Positions 57,870 to 64,000 of a stretch of DNA of 64,000 nt are shown piece after piece. The notes beneath the pieces are model-generated. The model worked only from the letters and a program-made list of their open reading frames with translations. It had not been told where the DNA came from and ran no database searches. Within the stretch, counting starts at the first letter, position 1; every line of letters starts with the position of its first letter. The translations under genes were made by a program, and so were the position numbers. Origin of the DNA: Tabrizicola sp. Lineage in GTDB: Bacteria; Pseudomonadota; Alphaproteobacteria; Rhodobacterales; Rhodobacteraceae. The stretch spans positions 1 through 64,000 of the forward strand of contig NZ_JAEULO010000023.1 of assembly GCF_016793705.1 (NCBI RefSeq), given 5' to 3'.

Positions 57870-58834
57870 AGGACATGACCCTGCTGATCCCCACCTATGA
57901 CGACATGCTGGCCGCGTACGAGCGCATCCGCCCGCATATCCGCCAGACCCCCATCCGCACCTCGGACTACCTGAACGACCTCAGCGGCGCGCAGCTGTTC
58001 TTCAAATGCGAGAACTTCCAGGAACCCGGTGCCTTCAAAGTGCGCGGCGCGACCAATGCGGTCTTCGGGCTGACCGAGGATCAGGCTAGGAAGGGCGTCG
58101 CCACCCATTCCAGCGGCAACCATGCCTCGTGCCTGTCCTACGCCGCCATGCTGCGGGGCATCCCCTGCAATGTGGTCATGCCGCGCACCGCGCCGCAGGC
58201 GAAGAAGGACACCGTGCGCCGTTACGGGGGCGTGATCACCGAATGCGAACCCTCGACCTCCAGCCGCGAAGCGACCTTCGCGCAAGTGCAGGCGGCGACG
58301 GGCGGCGATTTCGTCCACCCCTACAACGACCCCCGCGTCATCGCCGGGCAGGGCACCTGTTCCCGCGAGTTCATGGAACAGACGGACGGTCTGGACATGG
58401 TCGTGGCCCCCATCGGCGGCGGCGGGATGATCTCGGGCACCTGCCTGACGCTTTCCACGCTGGCCCCAGAGACCAAGGTCATCGCGGCGGAACCGGAACA
58501 GGCCGATGACGCCTATCGCAGCTTCAAGGCCGGGCATATCATCGCCGACGACGCACCGAAGACCATTGCCGACGGGCTGTTGGTGCCGCTGAAGGACCTG
58601 ACCTGGCATTTCGTGTCGAACCACGTGAGCGAGATCTACACCGCCTCGGAGGACGAGATCGTCGAGGCGATGAAGCTGACCTGGAAGCATTTGCGGGTGG
58701 TGATGGAACCCTCCAGCGCGGTGCCGCTGGCGGTGGTCCTGAAGAACCGCGACGCCTTCCGGGGCAAGCGGGTCGGCATCATCATCACCGGCGGCAACGT
58801 CGACCTCGACAAACTCCCCTGGATGAAAGGGTAA
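57866..58834 (+). CDS. bhcB: Erythro-beta-hydroxyaspartate dehydratase
   Basis: A 322-residue fold-type II PLP enzyme that converts beta-hydroxyaspartate to iminosuccinate and water. PLP lysine in PGAFKVRGATNAV (Lys58), SSGNHASCLSYAAML, NDPRVIAGQGTCSREFMEQ, and APIGGGGMISGT for the phosphate. EPSSAVPLAVVL is in the C-terminal part. It is the second gene of bhcABCD, with an ATGA overlap to bhcA. An ATG at 57875 is an alternative start. Without the operon it would be annotated threonine dehydratase-like. Confidence 0.93.
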   Translation: MKDMTLLIPTYDDMLAAYERIRPHIRQTPIRTSDYLNDLSGAQLFFKCENFQEPGAFKVRGATNAVFGLTEDQARKGVATHSSGNHASCLSYAAMLRGIPCNVVMPRTAPQAKKDTVRRYGGVITECEPSTSSREATFAQVQAATGGDFVHPYNDPRVIAGQGTCSREFMEQTDGLDMVVAPIGGGGMISGTCLTLSTLAPETKVIAAEPEQADDAYRSFKAGHIIADDAPKTIADGLLVPLKDLTWHFVSNHVSEIYTASEDEIVEAMKLTWKHLRVVMEPSSAVPLAVVLKNRDAFRGKRVGIIITGGNVDLDKLPWMKG

Positions 58835-58838
58835 CATC

Positions 58839-60002
58839 ATGAACAAGCAGACGAATTTCGAAGGGCTGGAAGTGGGCTACGACATTCCCGCCCTGCCGGG
58901 AATGGCCGAGGCCGACATCCAGACCCCCTGTCTGGTGCTGGACATGGACGCGCTGGAGCGCAACATCCGCAAGATGGGCGACTATGCCAAGGCGCATGGA
59001 ATGCGGCACCGGGTGCATGGCAAGATGCACAAGTCGGTCGACGTGGCCCTTTTGCAGGAACGGCTGGGCGGCTCGGTCGGCGTCTGCTGCCAGAAGGTCA
59101 GCGAGGCCGAGGTCTTCGCGCGCGGCGGGATCAGGGACATTCTGGTGTCGAACCAGGTGCGCGATGCGGCCAAGATCGACCGGCTGGCGCGGCTGCCCAA
59201 GTTGGGCGCCAATGTGATCGTCTGCGTTGATGATCTGGCCAACATCGCCGATCTGTCGGCGGCGGCGGTGAAGCATGGCACCACGCTGGGCGTCTTCGTG
59301 GAGATCGACTGTGGCGCGGGGCGCTGCGGGGTGAAGACCGCCGCCGAGGTGGTGGCCATCGCCAAGGCGGCGAATGCGGCGCCGGGCCTCAGCTTCACTG
59401 GCATCCAGGCCTATCAGGGCGCGATGCAGCACATGGACCTCTATGCCGACCGCAAGGCCAAGCTGGATACTGCGATTGCGCAGGTCTCCGAAGCGGTCGA
59501 GGCGCTGAAAGCCGTCGGGCTGGCGCCGGAACTGGTGTCGGGCGGCGGCACCGGGTCCTACTATTTCGAAAGCGCCTCGGGCGTCTACAACGAGCTGCAA
59601 TGCGGCAGCTATGCCTTCATGGATGCCGACTACGGGCGCATCCTGGGGCCGAACGGGGAACGGATCGACCGGGGCGAATGGGACAATGCGCTGTTCATCC
59701 TGACTTCGGTGATGAGCCATGTGAAGGCCGACAAGGCGATCTGCGATGCGGGGCTCAAGGCGCAGTCGGTGGATAGTGGCCTGCCGGTGATCTTCGGGCG
59801 GACGGATGTGAAATACATCAAGTGCTCGGACGAACACGGGGTGATCGAGGACCCGGCGGGCGTGCTGAAGGTCGGCGACAAGCTGAAACTGATCCCCGGC
59901 CACTGTGACCCGACCTGCAACGTGCATGACTGGTATGTCGGCGTCAGGGGCGGCAAGGTCGAGGTGGTCTGGCCGGTCTCGGCCCGGGGCAAAGCCTACT
60001 AA
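58839..60002 (+). CDS. bhcC: Beta-hydroxyaspartate aldolase
   Basis: A 387-residue fold-type III PLP enzyme of the D-threonine aldolase type. It condenses glycine with glyoxylate. DIQTPCLVLDMDALERNIRK is the typical N-terminus, HRVHGKMHKSVDVALLQERL holds the PLP lysine, VFVEIDCGAGRCGVKTA and ELVSGGGTGSYYFESASGVY are the barrel motifs. The C-terminus GHCDPTCNVHDWYVGVRGGK carries the divalent-metal ligands. It begins four bases after bhcB. Confidence 0.94.
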   Translation: MNKQTNFEGLEVGYDIPALPGMAEADIQTPCLVLDMDALERNIRKMGDYAKAHGMRHRVHGKMHKSVDVALLQERLGGSVGVCCQKVSEAEVFARGGIRDILVSNQVRDAAKIDRLARLPKLGANVIVCVDDLANIADLSAAAVKHGTTLGVFVEIDCGAGRCGVKTAAEVVAIAKAANAAPGLSFTGIQAYQGAMQHMDLYADRKAKLDTAIAQVSEAVEALKAVGLAPELVSGGGTGSYYFESASGVYNELQCGSYAFMDADYGRILGPNGERIDRGEWDNALFILTSVMSHVKADKAICDAGLKAQSVDSGLPVIFGRTDVKYIKCSDEHGVIEDPAGVLKVGDKLKLIPGHCDPTCNVHDWYVGVRGGKVEVVWPVSARGKAY

Positions 60003-60003
60003 G

Positions 60004-60036
60004 CCTTTCATACTGGTTCAAATATCCCACGGGGGG
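60004..60036 (-). repeat. GGGGATATTTG-type repeat, inverted, inside the bhc operon
   Basis: CCTTTCATACTGGTTCAAAT followed by ATCCCACGGGG is the repeat on the minus strand. It begins immediately after the bhcC stop, in the 86-base space before bhcD, so it is transcribed within the operon and could shape the mRNA. Confidence 0.72.
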
Positions 60037-60088
60037 TGCGGGGGGTGTGAAACCCCCCGCTCCAACAGCAGCCGCAAGGAACCACCCG

Positions 60089-61048
60089 ATGCTCATCGTC
60101 CCCGAGGCCCTGATCGCCTCGCTCGTCACCCCCGAAGACGCCTTCCGTGCGGTCGAGGCCTGTTTCGCCGCCGTGGCGCGGGGCGAGGCGTACAACTTCC
60201 CCGTGGTGCGCGAGGCTCTGGGCGAGGGGCGACAGTATGGCTTCAAGTCGGGCCTTGACCGGGCGGGCGGCCAGCTGGGCGTCAAGGCGGGGGGGTACTT
60301 CCCCGGCAACGCGGCGAAGGGGCTGATCAACCACCAGTCCTCGGTCTTCCTGTTCGACCCCGACACCGGGCGGCCCGTGGCGATGGTGGGGGGCAACCTG
60401 CTGACCGCGCTCCGTACGGCGGCGGCCTCGGCCATCGCCATCGACCGGCTGGCCCGGAAGGACGCGCATGTCCTTGGCATCGTCGGCGCGGGCCATCAGG
60501 CCGGGTTCCAGCTGCGCGCGGCGGCGCGGGTCCGGCGGTTCGAGCGGGTGATCGCCTGGAACCTGCACCCCGAGATGCTGCCGAAGCTGGGCGCCGTGGC
60601 TGCCGAGCTTGGCCTGCCGTTCGAGGCGGTGGACCTGCCGCGCATGCGCGAGGCGGATGTGATCGTGACCATCACTTCATCGCCTGCCGCCAGCCTGATG
60701 GCCGGGCATGTCGCGCCCGGCACGCATCTCAGCTGCATGGGGACCGACACGGTGGGCAAGCAGGAGGTGGAACCGGCGCTGGTCGCCGGGGCCTCGGTCT
60801 TCACCGACGAGGTGGCGCAAAGCGTGACCATCGGCGAAGCGCAGCACGCCGTCGCAGCGGGACTGCTGGACGCAGGCGCGATCACGCCGCTGGGTCAGGT
60901 CCTGACCGGGGCGCATCCGGGGCGCCGGTCCGGGGGCCAGATCACGCTTTTCGATGGGACGGGGGTTGGATTGCAGGACCTGGCCGTCGCCGCCGTGGCC
61001 GTGGCGCGGGCGCGCGAGCGGGGCCTCGGGATCGAGGTCGGGGTCTGA
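60089..61048 (+). CDS. bhcD: Iminosuccinate reductase
   Basis: A 319-residue ornithine cyclodeaminase/mu-crystallin-family NAD(P)H enzyme that reduces iminosuccinate to L-aspartate, closing the cycle. It has GYFPGNAAKGLINHQSSVFL, MVGGNLLTALRTAAASAIAI (substrate arm), VLGIVGAGHQAGFQLRAAAR (Rossmann motif) and THLSCMGTDTVGKQEVEPAL. The ATG at 60089 (MLIVPEALIASLVTPEDAFR) is the family start. Three hairpins follow the stop. Confidence 0.94.
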   Translation: MLIVPEALIASLVTPEDAFRAVEACFAAVARGEAYNFPVVREALGEGRQYGFKSGLDRAGGQLGVKAGGYFPGNAAKGLINHQSSVFLFDPDTGRPVAMVGGNLLTALRTAAASAIAIDRLARKDAHVLGIVGAGHQAGFQLRAAARVRRFERVIAWNLHPEMLPKLGAVAAELGLPFEAVDLPRMREADVIVTITSSPAASLMAGHVAPGTHLSCMGTDTVGKQEVEPALVAGASVFTDEVAQSVTIGEAQHAVAAGLLDAGAITPLGQVLTGAHPGRRSGGQITLFDGTGVGLQDLAVAAVAVARARERGLGIEVGV

Positions 61049-61051
61049 GGG

Positions 61052-61119
61052 GCGATTTCTTCGAAGAAATCGCGCCGGAGCCTTCAAAGGCTCCGAACCG
61101 GAGTTTTCGAAAACTCCGG
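61052..61119 (+). terminator. Three tandem perfect hairpins after bhcD
   Basis: GCGATTTCTT/AAGAAATCGC around CG (61052-61073), GGAGCCTT/AAGGCTCC (61077-61094) and CCGGAGTTTT/AAAACTCCGG around CG (61098-61119) follow each other with 3-base gaps. They end the bhc operon. The second and third stems share the GGAGxx/xxCTCC ends, so alternative pairing is possible. Confidence 0.7.
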
Positions 61120-61216
61120 CCCCAGATTGTGCCGGGCACAAGTTTTGATCAAACGCCTGTTGAAGTGACGGCAAACCCGTGGTGAGACTGCATTTATCGG
61201 GCGGGAGGGCAGTCTG

Positions 61217-62191
61217 ATGCGCGTTTTCATCAACGGGTTCGGGCGGATCGGGCGGTCGGTACTGCGGGCCTATCTGCTGTCGCCGGAGAAATGGCCGGAG
61301 ATGGAGATCATCGGGATCAACGACATCGCCGCGGCGGAGATGCGCGCCTACCTCTTCGAGTATGACTCGGTCTTCGGACCCTGGCGGGGCCAGGTCGGGC
61401 TGGAGGGCGGGGCGCTGGTGGTGGATGGGCGGCGGGTGCCGCTGCATCGGACGGCTGACCTTTCCACCCTGAACCTGCGGGGTGTCGACCTGGTGATGGA
61501 ATGCACCGGGCGGGCCGAGGTGCGGGAGGTGGCGGAGCGGGGACTGCGCGCCGGGGCCGGAAGGGTGCTGGTGTCGGGGCCGTCCTCGGCAGCGGAGGTG
61601 ACGGTTGTGCTGGGGGCGAATGACGGGGTGCTGGCGGGACAGAAAATCGTCTCGAATGCCTCCTGCACGACGAACGCGCTGGCCCCCTTGGCGAAGCTGA
61701 TCCATCAGAACTGGGGGATCGTGACCGGGTCGATGACGACGGTGCACTGCTATACCGGCAGCCAGCCCACCGTCGATGCCCCGGCGGCGGACTATCCGCG
61801 CAGCCGGGCGGCGGCGCTGTCGATGGTGCCGACGACGACCTCGGCGGCGCGGCTGCTGGATGGGGTGCTGCCGGAGCTTGCCGGGCGGATCGTGGCGCAG
61901 GCGGTGCGGGTGCCGGTGGCGAGCGTGTCCTGCGTGGACTTTCATCTGGTCACGGAACGGCGGCCCGGGGTGGAGGAGGTCAACGCGGCCTTCCGGGCGG
62001 CGGGGGGGGTGATCGGGGCGACGGATCGGCCGCTCGTCTCGACCGACCTGCGGGCGCGGGCGGAGTCGGTGGTGATGGCCTGCCCGGAGACCAAGGTCTC
62101 GGCGGGCGGGATGCTGCGGGTCTTCGGCTGGTATGACAACGAATGGGGGTTTTCCAACCGGATGCTGGATATGGGCCTGCGGATGGGGTGA
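61217..62191 (+). CDS. gap: Type I glyceraldehyde-3-phosphate dehydrogenase
   Basis: A 324-residue enzyme: NAD site MRVFINGFGRIGRSVLRAYL, INDIAAAE with Asp (NAD preference), active-site NASCTTNALAPLAK with the catalytic Cys, SMTTVHCYTGSQPTVDAPAA and FGWYDNEWGFSNRMLDM at the end. It has the full domain set but is somewhat shorter and more diverged than the usual 333-residue Gap, so it may be a second GAPDH (gluconeogenic or specialised). An erythrose-4-phosphate dehydrogenase is less likely given the Asp. It stands alone between bhcD and the EF-G-like gene. Confidence 0.9.
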   Translation: MRVFINGFGRIGRSVLRAYLLSPEKWPEMEIIGINDIAAAEMRAYLFEYDSVFGPWRGQVGLEGGALVVDGRRVPLHRTADLSTLNLRGVDLVMECTGRAEVREVAERGLRAGAGRVLVSGPSSAAEVTVVLGANDGVLAGQKIVSNASCTTNALAPLAKLIHQNWGIVTGSMTTVHCYTGSQPTVDAPAADYPRSRAAALSMVPTTTSAARLLDGVLPELAGRIVAQAVRVPVASVSCVDFHLVTERRPGVEEVNAAFRAAGGVIGATDRPLVSTDLRARAESVVMACPETKVSAGGMLRVFGWYDNEWGFSNRMLDMGLRMG

Positions 62192-62194
62192 GGC

Positions 62195-62209
62195 TGTCCA
62201 CGGTGGACA
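62195..62209. repeat. TGTCCACGGTGGACA palindrome, copy 2
   Basis: Identical to 35350-35364 and also placed four bases after a stop codon, here of gap. Its right arm runs into GGACAGAAAATCGG, which is like the end of some GGGGATATTTG repeats (48764 copy, inverted). The rest of the 299-base space 62192-62490 shows no gene; TTGCTC..TTAACA near 62240-62268 is a weak promoter candidate. Confidence 0.6.
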
Positions 62210-62490
62210 GAAAATCGGACCTAATGAAAACAACACCTTGCTCGCGGACGTTCAGAATTTCTTAACATCTTGCGACGGCGCGCGGGGGGTTGCGCAAACG
62301 CATGGCGGCCCTCGTGATCCCTCCGTCATCATATTCCGTCCCATGCGGCAGAGCGGCGCAACCGCGCGTCTTCGCGAGCTTTCCCACCTTCGGCATTTGA
62401 CGCGGGGGCGTCCGGCGGGCCATGCTTGGACCAAGTCCGGCGATCCGCAAACCGAGACGCCGGTCAAGCTCAGTATTGGGGGGACAGGGC

Positions 62491-64000
62491 ATGCGCGTTT
62501 TCACCGTTCTCGGGCCGTCGGGCGCCGGAAAGACCACGCTGGTGCAGGCGCTGGCCAGCCTTGACGACAAGCGCGGCAAGTCGCTGACCGTGCCGGGCGT
62601 TGCCACGGTCAGTTCCTTCAGCTTCATGGGCGAGGACTGGGCGGCGGTCGATGTGGTGGGCGGGGCGGAGAACCTGGCCTCGGTCGGTGCGGCGCTGGCC
62701 GCGTCGGACATCGCGGTGATCTGCGTGCCTGCGGACGCCGAAAGCGCCGTCCTGGCCGCGCCCTTCATCCGCCGGGTGGAAGAGCTGGGGGTGCCGTCGA
62801 TCATTTTCATCAACCGGATCGATGCCGCGCAGAACCGGATTGCCGAGATCGTCAGCGCGTTGCAGGCCTATTCGCGCCACCACATCGTGTTGCGCGAGGT
62901 CCCGATCCGCGAGGGCGGCACGATCACCGGCTTCGTCGACCTTGTGTCCGAGCGGGCCTGGAAGTTCGAGGAGGGGCGGCATTCGGTGATGATCGAGATG
63001 CCGGACAGCGTGAAGGACCGCGAGGCAGCGGCGCGCACCGAGCTGCTGGAAAGCTATGCCGATCTGGACGATCACCTGATGGAAGAGCTGATCGAGGACC
63101 ACCAGCCGGTGCCGGGCGAGGTCTATGCCGTCGCGGCCAAGGCGCTACGCGAAAATGCGGTGATCGAGTGCTTCATCGGCTCGGCCAGCAAGCGGCACGG
63201 CATCACCCGGCTGATGAAATCGCTGCGCCATGACGCGCCGGGAGTCGAGGTCGCGCGCGGCCGGTTCGACGGCGCGGTGGCGGTGGGGGCGCTGGCCGAC
63301 CAGTTCAAGCACCTGGGCAAGGTGGTGCTGCTGCGGGCGCTGGACGGGGTGGGCGGCGGCAAGGTCGGCGGGGCCGATGTCGGGTCGATCACCGACCTAG
63401 ACGCGAAAACCGGGCTCGGGCAGCTGGCGGCGGGGCAGATCGGCCTGGCGGTCAAGTCGGACCATCTGTCGGCGGGCCAGGTGTTTTCCCGCGACAAGGG
63501 CCAGCGGCTGCCGGATGTGGGGGCGGTCCAGACCTCGCCTTTCCGCCGGATCCTCACGCCCGAGCATGACAAGGACGACAGCCGCCTCTTGGTGGCGCTG
63601 AACCGGCTGTGCGAGATCGACCCGGCGCTGGGCCTTTCGTCGGACGAGGCCTCGGGGCGGCCGGTGCTGGCGACGCAGGGACCGTTGCACCTGCGCCGGC
63701 TGCTGGCGAAGATCGCCGGCGATTTCGGCATCCCGGTCGGCGAAAGCCCGGTGCCCACCGCGCTGCGCGAGACGATCCAGCGCGGGACCGAGATTCACCA
63801 CCGCCACCGCAAGCAGACGGGCGGTGCGGGGCAGTTCGCCGACGTGGTGATCGAGGTCCGGCCAGAGGCGCGGGGTTCGGGCTTTGCCTTCACCGAGACG
63901 GTCAAGGGCGGCACCGTGCCACGAAACTATATCCCCTCGGTCGAGGAAGGGGCGCGGGACGGGCTGGCGAAGGGCCCCTTGGGCCATCCGGTTGTCGATG
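62491..64000 (+). CDS. EF-G-like translational GTPase-family protein, 3' end beyond window
   Basis: The first 503 residues are visible. The P-loop GPSGAGKTTLVQALASL is at 8-24. G-domain motif 3 (DxPG in EF-G) reads AVDVVGGAENLAS, and motif 4 (NKxD) reads FINRIDAAQ. The domain II-like part follows (RALDGVGGGKVGGADVGSI) and then EF-G domains III-IV (HLRRLLAKIAGDFGIPVGES; HRHRKQTGGAGQFADVVIEV, the EF-G domain IV start). It matches the short EF-G-like paralogues of Rhodobacterales rather than canonical FusA. The ATG at 62491 has only a G-rich leader before it. Confidence 0.85.
   Translation, partial: MRVFTVLGPSGAGKTTLVQALASLDDKRGKSLTVPGVATVSSFSFMGEDWAAVDVVGGAENLASVGAALAASDIAVICVPADAESAVLAAPFIRRVEELGVPSIIFINRIDAAQNRIAEIVSALQAYSRHHIVLREVPIREGGTITGFVDLVSERAWKFEEGRHSVMIEMPDSVKDREAAARTELLESYADLDDHLMEELIEDHQPVPGEVYAVAAKALRENAVIECFIGSASKRHGITRLMKSLRHDAPGVEVARGRFDGAVAVGALADQFKHLGKVVLLRALDGVGGGKVGGADVGSITDLDAKTGLGQLAAGQIGLAVKSDHLSAGQVFSRDKGQRLPDVGAVQTSPFRRILTPEHDKDDSRLLVALNRLCEIDPALGLSSDEASGRPVLATQGPLHLRRLLAKIAGDFGIPVGESPVPTALRETIQRGTEIHHRHRKQTGGAGQFADVVIEVRPEARGSGFAFTETVKGGTVPRNYIPSVEEGARDGLAKGPLGHPVVD

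Noticed and set aside
61052..61119. CRISPR-like array
   Set aside because: The three units are different self-complementary hairpins, not identical repeats with unique spacers. No CRISPR array is visible anywhere in the window.

Overview
The window is a chromosomal segment of a GC-rich alphaproteobacterium, most likely of the Rhodobacter/Paracoccus group (Rhodobacterales). Pointers to this are an RpoH-type sigma factor with a sigma-E-like promoter (TGATCC-N18-TAAAAG), a membrane-anchored MoeB-like protein, the NDUFS4-like complex I subunit, an EF-G-like protein with an unusual GTPase domain, and a complete beta-hydroxyaspartate cycle operon. Coding density is high and many neighbours overlap by 4 bases (ATGA or GTGA). 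Because GC is high, long antisense open frames cover most genes; these are ignored.

Layout. 1-2.1 kb is a small accessory patch: the 3' end of an IS5-type transposase, a truncated unknown gene, a Phd/RelE toxin-antitoxin pair, two tiny lipoproteins and the ghost of a third. 2.2-18.4 kb is mostly housekeeping: purC, a sugar kinase, dtd, an acyl-CoA synthetase, an ABC exporter, a hydrolase/PLP-enzyme/hydrolase operon, an enolase-superfamily enzyme, tRNA-Arg(TCT), a GNAT enzyme, the complex I subunit, a methyltransferase, uvrB and a DUF72 protein. At 19.0-21.4 kb stands a stand-alone gene for one polypeptide holding an adenylation domain, a carrier domain and a multi-spanning membrane acyltransferase-like domain. 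21.5-26.0 kb is a sulfate uptake operon with an Rrf2 regulator upstream and an AT-rich, palindrome-rich control region between them. 26.2-43.5 kb holds an Lrp regulator, a hydrolase coupled to two tiny membrane proteins, comM, a GST with a YHS-like tail, cobalamin salvage genes, rpoH, coaBC-dut-moeB-like, an amidase, a DODA-type dioxygenase, an incomplete amino acid ABC transporter, an M3 peptidase and MgtC.

The last third is a catabolic block. A GlxA/CdhR-type regulator is followed by carnitine genes: the dehydrocarnitine cleavage enzyme, carnitine dehydrogenase-thioesterase, an acyl-CoA dehydrogenase, an ADP-forming CoA ligase and caiD. A GMC (choline) dehydrogenase and choline sulfatase come next, then bhcR and bhcABCD. 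Carnitine and choline both lead to glycine betaine, hence to glycine. Glycine and glyoxylate are the substrates of the beta-hydroxyaspartate cycle, which makes oxaloacetate. I infer that these neighbouring operons form one route from methylated amines to central metabolism. A GAPDH and an EF-G-like gene (cut by the window edge) close the window.

Throughout the intergenic spaces runs a dispersed repeat with the core GGGGATATTTG (ten copies, two inverted). Three or four copies sit inside a larger composite element of about 100 bp whose hairpin shows compensatory base changes between copies. Separate short palindromes of a GTAGGTCGGG type occur four times.
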